Source: Sphingopyxis yananensis (lineage in GTDB: Bacteria > Pseudomonadota > Alphaproteobacteria > Sphingomonadales > Sphingomonadaceae). Taken from it: a stretch of 64,000 nt of DNA. A program made the position numbers and the translations under genes. Positions 24,037 through 32,598 of this stretch are shown one piece after another (position 1 is the stretch's first letter; each line of letters opens with the position of its first letter). The DNA lies in contig NZ_JAJEWI010000009.1 of assembly GCF_020687785.1 (NCBI RefSeq), positions 1-64,000 on the forward strand, written 5' to 3'. Under the pieces are notes generated by a model. It worked only from the letters and a program-made list of their open reading frames with translations, was not told the origin of the DNA and searched no databases.

Positions 24037-24258
24037 ATGTCTGACGTTCAAACCAAGATCGGCAAATATAACCCCGAAACCCGCACGGTGCCCGTCACCT
24101 TCACCAGCGGGGCGATTATCCACAACCGCGATGTCAACGCCATGCTGACCGATGCGGGCCGCTATGACGCCGACGCCACCGCCGCCCGCGTGGCCGATGT
24201 GGCGAACGGCGTGGCACATAAAATTGCTTGCGGGGCGATCACGGCGGACCCCGCCTAA
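24037..24258 (+). CDS. Small phage protein after tail fibre assembly
   Basis: This 73-residue protein has a beta-rich first half (IGKYNPETRTVPVTFTSGAIIHNRDVNAML) and an Ala-rich helical second half (GRYDADATAARVADVANGVAHKIACG). No family is recognised. It begins three bases after the preceding stop, so it belongs to the J-I-H transcription unit. Immediately downstream is the third palindrome. Confidence 0.65.
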   Translation: MSDVQTKIGKYNPETRTVPVTFTSGAIIHNRDVNAMLTDAGRYDADATAARVADVANGVAHKIACGAITADPA

Positions 24259-24281
24259 GATCGCCTATCGTCCATCATCTG

Positions 24282-24308
24282 CATTGGTAGGGTGCGCCTC
24301 TACCAATG
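24282..24308. promoter_or_regulatory. 27-nt palindrome upstream of V
   Basis: CATTGGTA (24282..24289) and TACCAATG (24301..24308) flank GGGTGCGCCTC. It lies 43 bases before the V start. This copy is the one whose surroundings resemble 4708..4804 in the host flank, over about 100 bases. Confidence 0.6.
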
Positions 24309-24351
24309 TAGACCGGCGAAAGTCAGCCGGTGCAGCGGCATGGTCGCTGCC

Positions 24352-24915
24352 ATGGCCCAAGACAATGAACATATGGCAGGTGAAATGATCCAGCGCGGCA
24401 CGATTGCCAGCGTGGATTATGAAAATTTGACCTGCACCGTCACCATTGGTGACTTAACCACCGGCGAATTGCCGTGGAAATCGCCCAGCGTGGGCGGTCT
24501 ACGCATTTGGTGCCCACCCGTCGAAGGCGAACCCGCCACCGTGCTGGCCGCCGAAGGCGATCTGGAAAATGGGCAAGTCTTGCTGGGCGATTATAGCGAT
24601 GATTTCCCGCCCCCGTCCCGCCTGCCCAATGTGGTGCATATCCAATTCCCCGATGGGTCCACCATCATCTATGATCATGAAGCCCATAGCATGGCGCTGA
24701 CCGTGGCAGAGGGCACTTTGGCGATCACGGCATCGGGCGGCGTGACCATCACCGCGCCCGTCACCATTACTGGTGACGTGACCATAACCGGCAATGTGAC
24801 CGTGACCGGCAAAGTGGAAGCATCGGATGATGTCATTGGCGGCGGCAAATCGCTGAAAGGCCATAAGCATGGCGGCGTAACCGCTGGCGGCGCGCAAACA
24901 GGTGCGCCCGTATAA
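24352..24915 (+). CDS. V: Baseplate assembly protein V (P2 gpV-like spike)
   Basis: The 187-residue product has an OB-fold N-terminal part (MIQRGTIASVDYENLTCTVTIGDLTTGELPW, then GLRIWCPPVEGEPATVLAAEGDLENGQVLLGDY). A triple beta-helix of VTITAPVTITGDVTITGNVTVTGKV repeats follows (about 137-165), and the C-terminus has KGHKHGGV. HxH-type tips bind iron in P2 gpV, and HKHG here could serve that role. It is the membrane-piercing spike. An ATG at 24340 is an alternative start. Its stop overlaps the W start. Confidence 0.9.
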   Translation: MAQDNEHMAGEMIQRGTIASVDYENLTCTVTIGDLTTGELPWKSPSVGGLRIWCPPVEGEPATVLAAEGDLENGQVLLGDYSDDFPPPSRLPNVVHIQFPDGSTIIYDHEAHSMALTVAEGTLAITASGGVTITAPVTITGDVTITGNVTVTGKVEASDDVIGGGKSLKGHKHGGVTAGGAQTGAPV

Positions 24916-25265
24916 TGTCGGGCATGAACCGATACACCGGCGCGCCGCTGGATGGGCTGGCCCATATTGAACAATCTGTGGCGGATATTCTGTCTACGGC
25001 CATTGGGTCGCATGTCGGCCTGCGCGATTATGGTTCCTTGTTGCCGGATCGCATTGACCACCCCTTTTCGGCGGCGGGTGTCCTGCACCTTTATGCGGCC
25101 ACAGCGGTCGCGCTGGGCCGATGGGAAAAGCGCCTGCGCCTGCGCCGCGTCCAATTGAATGCTGGTGATCGGCCCAGCGCCGCCGTGCTGATCATCGACG
25201 CGGACCGCACCGACACCGCCGCCAGCAACAGCCGTATTCGCCTGACAGTGCCCGTTCCCCTCTAA
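24915..25265 (+). CDS. W: Baseplate wedge protein W (gp25-like)
   Basis: This 116-residue protein belongs to the GPW/gp25 family: MNRYTGAPLDGLAHIEQSVADILSTAIGSHVGLRDYGSLLPDRIDHP, and then YAATAVALGRWEKRLRLRRVQL. The EPR-like core motif appears as MRDYGS-type 'LRDYGS'. In contractile tails gp25/W nucleates sheath polymerisation on the baseplate. It starts at the last base of the V stop and is followed 29 bases later by the sheath gene. Confidence 0.9.
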   Translation: MSGMNRYTGAPLDGLAHIEQSVADILSTAIGSHVGLRDYGSLLPDRIDHPFSAAGVLHLYAATAVALGRWEKRLRLRRVQLNAGDRPSAAVLIIDADRTDTAASNSRIRLTVPVPL

Positions 25266-25294
25266 TCCCTTTTCACAGCAAGAAAGCAAAGCCC

Positions 25295-26470
25295 ATGGCC
25301 TTTAAGCACGGTATTACCCTTACGGAAGTCAACACAGGTTCCCGCACCCTGCGCGCGGTCAGCACCGCCGTGATTGGCCTTGTCGCCACCGCGCCAGACG
25401 CGGACCCTGCCGCATTCCCCCTCAATCGCCCTGTTCTGATCACCGATGTGGACACGGCCATTGGCAAGGCAGGCGTGGGTGGGACGCTGGGCCACAGCCT
25501 GCGCGCCATTGCCGATTACAGCCGCCCGTTCATTGTTGTGGTGCGTGTGGAAGAAGGCGAGGATGCCGAAGAAACAGATGCCAATGTCATCGGCACCACC
25601 CTGCCCAGCGGCCAGAAAACGGGGATGCAAGCCTTGCTGGCCGCCGAAGCCCAATTGGGGGTGAAGCCCAAGATTTTGGGAACGCCTGGTCTGGAAACAC
25701 AGGCCGTCACCAGTGCGTTGGTGATTGTGGCCAAGCGGCTGCGCGGCTTTGTTTATGCCCGCGCCCTTGGGGCCACCACCGCCGCCGCCATCGCTTATCG
25801 CGCCAATTTTTCACAGCGCGAATTGATGCTGTTGATGCCCGATTTCATCGCCTTTGATGTCGCCAGCGCCGCCAACATCACCAGCGACGTGGCCGCGCGC
25901 GCCATGGGCGTGCGCGCCATGATCGACGAAACTGTCGGTCCGCATAAAACCCTGTCCAACGTCACCCTTGATGGCGTGATCGGCATCACCAGCGATATCC
26001 ATTGGGACATCGAAGACGCGACCAGCGAGGCCAATTTGCTGAATGCCAAGGAAATCACCACCATCATCCGCACCGATGCTGGTTTTCGTTTCTGGGGCAA
26101 TCGCACCTGTGCGCCCACCGATGATCCCTTTGCCTTTGAAAGCACCACCCGCGTGGCGCAGCTGATCGGTGACACGATGGTCAAGGGCATGTTGTGGGCC
26201 ATTGACAAGCCGCTGACACCCGCATTGGCGCGGGATATTGTGGAAACCATCAATGGCTTTGGCCGCGATTTGGTGGCCGCTGGCGTGTTGCTGGGGTTCA
26301 ATTGTTGGTTCGCCGAAGAAAGCAACAGCGTGAACAGCCTGAAGGCGGGCAAGCTGCGCATTGATTATGATTATACCGTGCCGCCGCCGCTGGAAGAATT
26401 GGGCCTGATCCAGCGCATCACAGACAGCTATTTTGGTGACTTCGCCAGCCTGATGGCGGGCGCGGCCTGA
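25295..26470 (+). CDS. FI: Tail sheath protein (P2 gpFI-like)
   Basis: This 391-residue protein has standard sheath features: KHGITLTEVNTGSRTLRAVSTAVIGLVATAPDAD at the start, DTAIGKAGVGGTLGHSLRAIADYSRPFIVVVRVEEG, FRFWGNRTCAPTDDPFAFESTTRVAQLIGDTM, and C-terminal GKLRIDYDYTVPPPLEELGLIQRITDSYF. Sheath subunits contract around the tube to drive penetration. Length is the same as P2 gpFI (396). GAAAGCAAAG precedes the ATG. Confidence 0.94.
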   Translation: MAFKHGITLTEVNTGSRTLRAVSTAVIGLVATAPDADPAAFPLNRPVLITDVDTAIGKAGVGGTLGHSLRAIADYSRPFIVVVRVEEGEDAEETDANVIGTTLPSGQKTGMQALLAAEAQLGVKPKILGTPGLETQAVTSALVIVAKRLRGFVYARALGATTAAAIAYRANFSQRELMLLMPDFIAFDVASAANITSDVAARAMGVRAMIDETVGPHKTLSNVTLDGVIGITSDIHWDIEDATSEANLLNAKEITTIIRTDAGFRFWGNRTCAPTDDPFAFESTTRVAQLIGDTMVKGMLWAIDKPLTPALARDIVETINGFGRDLVAAGVLLGFNCWFAEESNSVNSLKAGKLRIDYDYTVPPPLEELGLIQRITDSYFGDFASLMAGAA

Positions 26471-26516
26471 TCGCTATCCCTTTCCCCCAATCGATATTGC
26501 ACAAAGGAAATATGCC

Positions 26517-27029
26517 ATGGGACTGGCCAAAACCCTGAAGAAAATGATGCTGTTTAACGAAGGCCGCGATTATTTGGGCGAAGTCAAAACCGTGACCCTG
26601 CCCACCCTGACCCGCAAGATGGAAGATTATCGCGCAGCGGGCATGAACGGCACGGTCAAAACCGATCACGGCCTGAATGCGCTGGAACTGGAAGCCAGTT
26701 TTGGCGGCCCGATGCTGGACATCTTGCGCCAATTTGGCGTGGTGCGCGTGGACGGCGTTTATCTGCGTTTTGTTGGTGCGTATCAGCGCGACAATGACGG
26801 GGCGGTTGACGGCTACGAGGTCATAGTGCGTGGCCGCCACGAAGAAATCGAAATGGGTGATCAGGAAACCGGCGAAGCCAGCGAGTTCAAGGTAAAAACC
26901 GCCATCGCTTATTACAAGCTGATCGTGAACGGGCGCACCGAAGTCGAAATCGATATCCTGCGCGGCGTGGAAATCGTGGGCGGCGTGGACCGCAACGCCG
27001 AACTGAACGCCATCATCGGCCTATATTAA
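26517..27029 (+). CDS. FII: Tail tube protein (P2 gpFII-like)
   Basis: The 170-residue product resembles P2 gpFII along its length: MGLAKTLKKMMLFNEGRDYLGEVKTVTLPTLTRKMEDYRAAGMNGTVKTDHGLNALELEASFGG, then GRHEEIEMGDQETGEASEFKVKTAIAYYKLIVNGRTEVEIDILRGVEIVGGVD. Hexameric rings of it form the inner tube. AAAGGAAA lies six bases before the ATG. A strong hairpin follows the gene. Confidence 0.94.
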   Translation: MGLAKTLKKMMLFNEGRDYLGEVKTVTLPTLTRKMEDYRAAGMNGTVKTDHGLNALELEASFGGPMLDILRQFGVVRVDGVYLRFVGAYQRDNDGAVDGYEVIVRGRHEEIEMGDQETGEASEFKVKTAIAYYKLIVNGRTEVEIDILRGVEIVGGVDRNAELNAIIGLY

Positions 27030-27037
27030 CATCCCAC

Positions 27038-27064
27038 GGCCCGACGACATGCGCGTCGGGCCGC
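27038..27064 (+). terminator. Strong hairpin after the tube gene
   Basis: CGGCCCGAC (27038..27046) pairs perfectly with GTCGGGCCG (27056..27064) around a 9-base loop. There is no T run after it, so it may only reduce read-through or protect the abundant sheath-tube mRNA end. It lies between the FII and E genes. Confidence 0.45.
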
Positions 27065-27098
27065 ACTCCCCCCTGTCATATCCAGAAAGCGTAAAGTC

Positions 27099-27398
27099 AT
27101 GACCAATATGCGAAAAGTCATTCTTGATAACCCGATCAAGCGCGGCGAAGACGGTGAAGAAATTAGGGAAATCGGCCTGCGCAAACCCAATGCCGGTGAA
27201 CTGCGCGGCTTGGCGATGGCCGATCTTGCCCGCCTTGATGTCAATGCCATGCTGAAATTGCTGCCCCGCATCACGGTGCCCACGCTGAACCAAGTCGAAG
27301 TCAATAATATGCAGACCGAAGACCTGTTTGCGTGCTGCACGGAGATTGGCGGTTTTTTGCTGACGAAAGCGGACATGCAGGGCTTCCCCGAAGCATAG
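27099..27398 (+). CDS. E: Tail assembly chaperone E (P2 gpE-like)
   Basis: This 99-residue protein has the gpE pattern: VILDNPIKRGEDGEEIREIGLRKPNAGELRGLAMADLARLDVNAMLKLLPRITVPTLNQVEVNNM, then DLFACCTEIGGFLL. In P2, E and its frameshift extension E+E' chaperone the tape measure during tail assembly. The heptamer T-TTT-TTG at 27353..27359 is in the right register for a -1 slip into the E' frame. The zero-frame product ends 13 codons later at the TAG of 27396..27398. Confidence 0.88.
   Translation: MTNMRKVILDNPIKRGEDGEEIREIGLRKPNAGELRGLAMADLARLDVNAMLKLLPRITVPTLNQVEVNNMQTEDLFACCTEIGGFLLTKADMQGFPEA
27353..27359 (+). promoter_or_regulatory. Programmed -1 frameshift site (TTTTTTG)
   Basis: The heptamer reads T TTT TTG in the E frame, a canonical X-XXY-YYZ slippery site and the same T6G sequence known for P2 E/E'. 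A -1 slip continues as ADESGHAGLPRSIDDAMADIAAIFHWPP and ends at 27526, giving an E+E' fusion of about 142 residues. Confidence 0.8.
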
Positions 27399-27406
27399 AC
27401 GACGCG

Positions 27407-27526
27407 ATGGCGGACATTGCCGCCATCTTTCACTGGCCGCCCGCCGCCATGAATGAATTTTCCATATCCGAACTGGTCGAATGGCAACGCAAAGCCGTGG
27501 ACCGTGCCAAGCTGTTGAAAGGTTGA
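27407..27526 (+). CDS. E': E' segment (GpE family), expressed by frameshift
   Basis: The -1 frame downstream of the slip contains the GpE-family sequence DDAMADIAAIFHWPPAAMNEFSISELVEWQRKAVDRAKLL. It is normally made as the C-terminal extension of E, so the functional product spans 27099..27526. An ATG at 27407 would allow a 39-residue stand-alone form. No good ribosome site precedes that ATG, which favours the fusion. The tape-measure gene starts two bases after the stop. Confidence 0.82.
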   Translation: MADIAAIFHWPPAAMNEFSISELVEWQRKAVDRAKLLKG

Positions 27527-27528
27527 AT

Positions 27529-29964
27529 ATGTCGCGGGAATTGCGCCTGAAATTTGTGCTGGATGCCCTTGATCGCGTCAGCGGGCCTTTGCAATCCATC
27601 ACGGGGGGAGCCAGCAAAACGGCGGCGGCCCTGAAGGCGACCCGCGACCAGCTTAAATCGCTTGAGGCCGCACAGGCCAAGGCAACGGGCCTGCGCGAAC
27701 AGCGCGAAGGATTGGACAAAACCAACGCGGCCTTGGACCAAGCCCGCCGCCGCCAACGCGCCCTGCGCGACGAACTGGCCGCCAGCGCCGCCCCCACCAA
27801 AACCATGCAGCGCGAATATGATCGCGCCACCAAGGCGGTGGAAAAACTGGAACAAGCCAGCGCCAAACAGGCGGATCGCATCGGTGAAATCAGCCGTGAA
27901 ATGCGCGATGCCGGCATCAATGTGAATCGCTTGCGCGACCATGAACAATCGCTGGCCAGCCAGATCAGCCGAACCAATCAAAGCTTGGAAGAACAGCAAG
28001 CCAAACTTGCCGCCACCGAAAGCGCACGGCGCAAATTCTCCAAAAGCCAAGAATTGGGTGGCAAGCTGCAAGGCCAAGGTGCGGTTGCCATAGGAACGGG
28101 CGTGGCCGCCAGTCTGCCCGCCATTGTTGCCGCCAAATCGGCCATGTCCTTTGAAGACGCGATGGCCGATGCCAATAAAGTGCTGAACCTGACCAATGAA
28201 CAATTGGCAGCAATGCGCAAATCGACATTGGATCAGGCCAAGCGAATGCCATTGTCGCCCCAAGCCATTATGCAGATCAAGGCAGCGGGCGCAGAAATGC
28301 GCGTGGCGCACAGCGAACTGGATGCCTTTGCCGAAGATGCGGGCAAAATGTCCGTCGCCTTTGGCATGGAAGCTGCCGATGCTGGGGCACAAATGGCCAC
28401 ATGGCGCACCAGTTTCAAAATGAACCAAAAGGAAGTGGCCAGCCTTGGCGACCAGATCAACGCCCTGACCAACAAAATGGGCGGCAATACCCAAGCCATT
28501 TCCAAAATCATCACCAATGTTGGTCCCTTGGGCCGCGTTTCCGGCGTGGCGGCGGGCAGTATGGCGGCCATGGCCGCAACGCTAGACACAACCGGCGTGC
28601 AAGCCGATGTCGCGGGCACCGGCATCAAGAATATGATGCTGGCCCTGACTAGCGGCGATAGCGCCACCAAATCCCAAGGCGCGGCCTTTGCCGAATTGGG
28701 CCTGAACGCATCGACTATGGCCAAGCGTATGCAAAAGGATGCAGGCGGCGCGATCACCGATGTGCTGACCCGCATTTCCAAACTGTCGCCAGACAAGCAA
28801 ACGGCGATGATGAAGCGCCTGTTTGGCGGCGAAAGTGTGGGTGCGCTGTCGCCCATGCTGTCCAATTTGGATGATCTAAAGGCGCGGCTGACCATGGTTG
28901 GCGATGCCAGCGCCTATTCCGGTTCTATGACCGACGAATATTTGGCGCGCATGGGCACCACATCGGCCAAAATGCAACTGGCGGCGAACAATGTGGAAGT
29001 GCTGAAAATCCAGCTTGGCGACAAGCTGTTGCCTGTCATCGCCAAGGCGGCGGATAAAGTCGTATTATTGGCGGATCGGTTCAGCAAATTTGCCGACGAC
29101 AACCCCAAGCTAACCACCACATTGGTGCTGGTGGCATCGGCCATTGGCCCGCTGCTGATCGGCCTTGGTGCGCTGGGCATAATGTCCGGCACCATCATTC
29201 GCGGTTGCGGCCTGCTGGCCCTTGCTTGGTCAAAGCTGGGGCCTGTCCTAACCTACGCCAAAGCGGCCTTTTCTATTTTGATGACGGTCATTCGCGGCGT
29301 ATCCGCATTGATGATCACCAATCCTATTATTGCCATCATCACCGGCATCGCGCTGGCGGTCTATCTCATCTATCGAAATTGGGGCACAATCGGCCCGTGG
29401 CTGGCGGAAAAGTGGGAACAGGTGAAAGCGATTTTCACTGGCTTCATTGGATGGGCCAAAAGCTTTTTCCCGTCGAGCCTGTCCGATACTGGCCGCGAAC
29501 TGATCAATGGCCTGTGGTCCGGCATCATGGCCAAAAAAGATTGGTTGATGGGCAAGCTGAAAGGCTTTGCCCAGTTAATCCCCGCGCCCATTCGCAAAGC
29601 GTTGGACATAAACAGCCCCAGCCGCGTTTTCGCGGACATTGGCGGGCATTTGATGACGGGCCTTGATCAAGGCATCACAGGGGGCAGCGGTGCGCCCCTA
29701 TCGCGCATGGCGGGCCTGTCCGAACAATTAAAAGGTGCAATGGCCGCTGGCGTCGTCGCCCCCGCCTTGGCGCTGGGCGCATCCCCCGCCATGGCGGCGG
29801 GCGGGCAGGCGGCGCAAGGCACCGCCATGGCCGCCGCACCCGCCACCTATCACATCACCATCAATGCCAGCGGTTCCAACGCCCAAGACATTGCCGATCA
29901 AGTCCGGGGCGCGATTGAACAGATCGAGCGTGACAAGCGCGGCCGCAGCTTTGGCGACGATTAA
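27529..29964 (+). CDS. T: Tail tape measure protein (P2 gpT-like)
   Basis: This 811-residue protein starts MSRELRLKFVLDALDRVSGPLQSIT. A long coiled-coil region (about 25-170) follows, then the TMP core, with SFEDAMADANKVLNLTNEQLAAMRKS at about 205-235. Hydrophobic segments lie at about 525-555 and 590-625. A C-terminal region reads SFFPSSLSDTGRELINGLWSGI...INSPSRVFADIGGHLMTGL, the classic NSPSRVF motif. Its length sets tail length, somewhat like P2 T (815). The ATG at 27529 follows AAAGG and the E' stop. Confidence 0.93.
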   Translation: MSRELRLKFVLDALDRVSGPLQSITGGASKTAAALKATRDQLKSLEAAQAKATGLREQREGLDKTNAALDQARRRQRALRDELAASAAPTKTMQREYDRATKAVEKLEQASAKQADRIGEISREMRDAGINVNRLRDHEQSLASQISRTNQSLEEQQAKLAATESARRKFSKSQELGGKLQGQGAVAIGTGVAASLPAIVAAKSAMSFEDAMADANKVLNLTNEQLAAMRKSTLDQAKRMPLSPQAIMQIKAAGAEMRVAHSELDAFAEDAGKMSVAFGMEAADAGAQMATWRTSFKMNQKEVASLGDQINALTNKMGGNTQAISKIITNVGPLGRVSGVAAGSMAAMAATLDTTGVQADVAGTGIKNMMLALTSGDSATKSQGAAFAELGLNASTMAKRMQKDAGGAITDVLTRISKLSPDKQTAMMKRLFGGESVGALSPMLSNLDDLKARLTMVGDASAYSGSMTDEYLARMGTTSAKMQLAANNVEVLKIQLGDKLLPVIAKAADKVVLLADRFSKFADDNPKLTTTLVLVASAIGPLLIGLGALGIMSGTIIRGCGLLALAWSKLGPVLTYAKAAFSILMTVIRGVSALMITNPIIAIITGIALAVYLIYRNWGTIGPWLAEKWEQVKAIFTGFIGWAKSFFPSSLSDTGRELINGLWSGIMAKKDWLMGKLKGFAQLIPAPIRKALDINSPSRVFADIGGHLMTGLDQGITGGSGAPLSRMAGLSEQLKGAMAAGVVAPALALGASPAMAAGGQAAQGTAMAAAPATYHITINASGSNAQDIADQVRGAIEQIERDKRGRSFGDD

Positions 29965-29976
29965 GAAAGGCACATC

Positions 29977-30411
29977 ATGCAGCTTATGTCCCTTGGCATG
30001 TTTATCTTTGAAGTAGGCGGCTTTGCCTATTCCGAATTGCAGCGCAAAAGCGATTGGCAGCACGCCACATCGCCCCGCGTCGGTGCGCGGGATGCCACGC
30101 AATTTACCGGCGTTGGCACCGAAACGATCAACCTGTCTGGCACAGCCTATGCCGAACTGACCAATGGGCGGGCATCGATCGACGATCTGCGCACCATGGC
30201 CGATGCTGGCGAAGCTTTGCCGCTGGTCGATGGGGCGGGCACCGTCTTTGGTGATTATGTCATCACGGCCATTGATGAACGCCACGCCAACAGCCTGCCC
30301 AACGGAACGCCGCGCCGCATCGATTTTGCTATCGATTTGCTGCGCGTTGATGATGTCAGCGATGCCCCCGACGCTACCAGTGAACCCGCCAACAATGGGA
30401 CCAGCCAATGA
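29977..30411 (+). CDS. U: Tail protein U (P2 gpU-like)
   Basis: This 144-residue protein begins MQLMSLGMFIFEVGGFAYSELQRKSDWQHATSPRVGARDATQFTGVGTETINLSGTAYAEL and continues GEALPLVDGAGTVFGDYVITAIDERH, as in the P2 gpU family. It caps the distal or proximal tube end during assembly. AAAGG precedes the ATG. Its end overlaps the D start by four bases. Confidence 0.92.
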   Translation: MQLMSLGMFIFEVGGFAYSELQRKSDWQHATSPRVGARDATQFTGVGTETINLSGTAYAELTNGRASIDDLRTMADAGEALPLVDGAGTVFGDYVITAIDERHANSLPNGTPRRIDFAIDLLRVDDVSDAPDATSEPANNGTSQ

Positions 30412-31421
30412 CGCAAACCGGCATCAGCAATATTGCCGACTGGCGCGTGACATTGGACGGCAAAGACCTGACCGGCAAAATGCGCCCGCGCCTTGTCTCC
30501 CTGTCCATTTCCGAAAAGCGGGGCGATGAAGCGGACCAATTGGATATCGTGCTGGATGACACAGACGGCGGGCTAGACATTCCACCCGAAGGGGCCGTGT
30601 TGACAGTCGCCATCGGATGGAAACAGGGCCGCAATGTGGAAATCGGCTTGGTCGAAAAGGGCAGCTTCAAGGTGGATGATGTATCGCACAGCGGCCCACC
30701 CGATCAAATCACCATCAAAGCGCGGGCGGCGGATTTCACATCGGCCATTCGCAACCGGCGCGATCAAAGCTGGAAGAATAGCACGCTGGGCGCGGTGCTG
30801 AAGGATGTAGCGGGGCGCAATGGCCTGACATTGAAGGTGACACCGGCGCTGGCCGCCATTGCCCTGCCATCAATCAGCCAAAGCCGGACAAGCGATATTG
30901 CTTTTCTGCGCCGCCTTGGCCGCGAGAATGACGCGGTGGCGACCATCAAGGACAAGCATCTGATCTTTGCGCCCAAGGGCGCGGGCCAGACCACCAGCGG
31001 CAAGCCCCTGCCCACCCTGACCATCACCCGGGCCAGTGGCGACCGGCACAATTGGCAACGGCAAAAGCGCGATGGGCAAGAGGGCGTAACGGCAAGCTGG
31101 CACGACCGAAAGGGCGCGAAAAAGCAAAGCTTCACTGTCGGCAAAAAGGATGGTGCCAAGCGGCTGCGCAAAACCTATCCCGACGAAGCCAGCGCCCGCC
31201 GCGCCGCCGTGGCCGAACGGGACCGGCTAAAACGCGCCCCCGCCAGCTTTGATATGAAATTGGCCTTTGGCCGCCCCGACGCCAGCCCCGAATGCCGCGT
31301 GACCGTCACCGGCTTCAAGGATCAGATAGACGGCACAACATGGCTGATTAGCGATGTGACACACCGGCTGGACAAGGGCGGCGGGCTGACCACCGATATC
31401 AAGATGGAATTGGCCTCTTGA
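30408..31421 (+). CDS. D: Baseplate hub/late control protein D (P2 gpD-like)
   Basis: The 337-residue product has the D-family features WRVTLDGKDLTGKMRPRLVSLSISEKRGDEADQLDIVLDDTDGGLDIPPEGAVLTVAIGWK, FLRRLGRENDAVATIKDKHLIFAPKGAGQTTSGK, and a C-terminal LISDVTHRLDKGGGLTTDIKMEL. These are homologous to T4 gp27-like hubs. In P2 it is the last gene of the F operon. Here the late genes also end with it; the next gene downstream is non-structural. Confidence 0.92.
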   Translation: MTQTGISNIADWRVTLDGKDLTGKMRPRLVSLSISEKRGDEADQLDIVLDDTDGGLDIPPEGAVLTVAIGWKQGRNVEIGLVEKGSFKVDDVSHSGPPDQITIKARAADFTSAIRNRRDQSWKNSTLGAVLKDVAGRNGLTLKVTPALAAIALPSISQSRTSDIAFLRRLGRENDAVATIKDKHLIFAPKGAGQTTSGKPLPTLTITRASGDRHNWQRQKRDGQEGVTASWHDRKGAKKQSFTVGKKDGAKRLRKTYPDEASARRAAVAERDRLKRAPASFDMKLAFGRPDASPECRVTVTGFKDQIDGTTWLISDVTHRLDKGGGLTTDIKMELAS

Positions 31422-31509
31422 ACCACAGGCGTTACAAGCATTTCCTCCAGCGGCTCAAGACTCTTGGTCCATCCGCCAGTCGCATCCGTGGAGAAAGATT
31501 GCTGAGCCT

Positions 31510-32157
31510 ATGCATTCACATACTCTGTCTTCCCAGAAACTGGCCATCAGCATGGCCATATTGGCTGGCTTTACCGACGCATTGGGGTTTCTGATTTTTG
31601 GCCGGTTTTTCGTTTCCTTCATGAGCGGGAATTCGACGCTTTTATCCGTTGGCCTGATCAATCATCAATCATGGTCCTATGCACTGATGCCGCTGGCTAT
31701 TATCATATTGTTCGTCACCGGCGTGATGGCGGGGCGCGCCATACGTCATTACAGCCCAAACCACCCGTCCGGCGCGGTTCTGGCGTTCATGGCACTGTGC
31801 CTGATCTTGGCATCATGCGGGGCGGAATTTGGTTTGACCCTTATTGCCGCCCCGATGATGGCCATCGCGATGGGCGCGGCCAATAATGTGTTCGTCAGGC
31901 AAGGCGAGGTCAGCATAGGTGTTACCTATATGACCGGTACATTAGTTAAATTTGGCCAGCATCTTGCCGGACATTTTCTGGGTGAGAAAAATGGTCACTG
32001 GCGTCCCTATCTGATGCTTTGGTTGGGTTTATTATCCGGTGCGATTTCCGGTGCCGCCGTTTTTGAATGGCAGGGGCTGCACGGCATATGGCTGGCATCC
32101 GGCTTTTGCTGTGTTCTGGCAGCAACAATGTTCTGGCAGGAACGTCGCCAACCCTAA
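31510..32157 (+). CDS. DUF1275 (YoaK-like) membrane protein, phage cargo
   Basis: This 215-residue protein has six or seven hydrophobic segments and DUF1275 hallmarks: ILAGFTDALGFLIFGRFFVSFMSGNSTLL near the start, AIAMGAANNVF, and VSIGVTYMTGTLVKFGQHLA. The physiological role of YoaK/DUF1275 proteins is unknown. It is a bacterial, not a phage, family and follows D directly, so it looks like a lysogenic-conversion gene. About 88 bases separate it from D, so it may have its own promoter. Confidence 0.85.
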   Translation: MHSHTLSSQKLAISMAILAGFTDALGFLIFGRFFVSFMSGNSTLLSVGLINHQSWSYALMPLAIIILFVTGVMAGRAIRHYSPNHPSGAVLAFMALCLILASCGAEFGLTLIAAPMMAIAMGAANNVFVRQGEVSIGVTYMTGTLVKFGQHLAGHFLGEKNGHWRPYLMLWLGLLSGAISGAAVFEWQGLHGIWLASGFCCVLAATMFWQERRQP

Positions 32158-32598
32158 AAGCCGCTCTAGCTGGCGCGGCCCACTCGAAAGCTCAACTACA
32201 CCTTCAAGCCGCACCCATGGGCGAACGTTTCAGACGAAAATGCACCCTTTACCTCACAATCATTAGCGCCAAACTGGCGATTTAATGATTGCAAATTGGC
32301 TGCGAATTTTCCGCGATGCTTGATGGCGGATTATCGCATTCTTGCGGGCGAAACGCGATTTTGGCGGCGATATTGAACACGAATTATCAACCAGTCAGCT
32401 TATGACACTTGATTAAATTTTGCCGTTTTCATCACCCCACTACCCCGATTTTCGTCCCGCAAAAAATATTCCTCTTTCCTACATTATATCGCCCGCACTA
32501 TGAGAACGGAACAGGAACATGGGTAGTGAGTTTTTCAGTGAAGGACCAAGTGATACGCTTAACACCGGGCTGCGAATTTGCTTGTAAGCGGTGCTTTG
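32158..32598. other. Intergenic region between DUF1275 gene and repressor
   Basis: This 441-base AT-rich interval between converging genes holds a hairpin at 32258..32290 (AATCATTA/TAATGATT outer arms, CGCCA/TGGCG inner arms). It could end one or both operons, though no T run follows. A 22-codon frame from 32519 has a plausible start but no supported function. I see no RNA gene. Confidence 0.4.

Noticed and set aside
32519-32587. 22-codon plus-strand frame near the repressor 3' end
   Set aside because: It is very short and runs almost into the repressor gene, with no recognised product.
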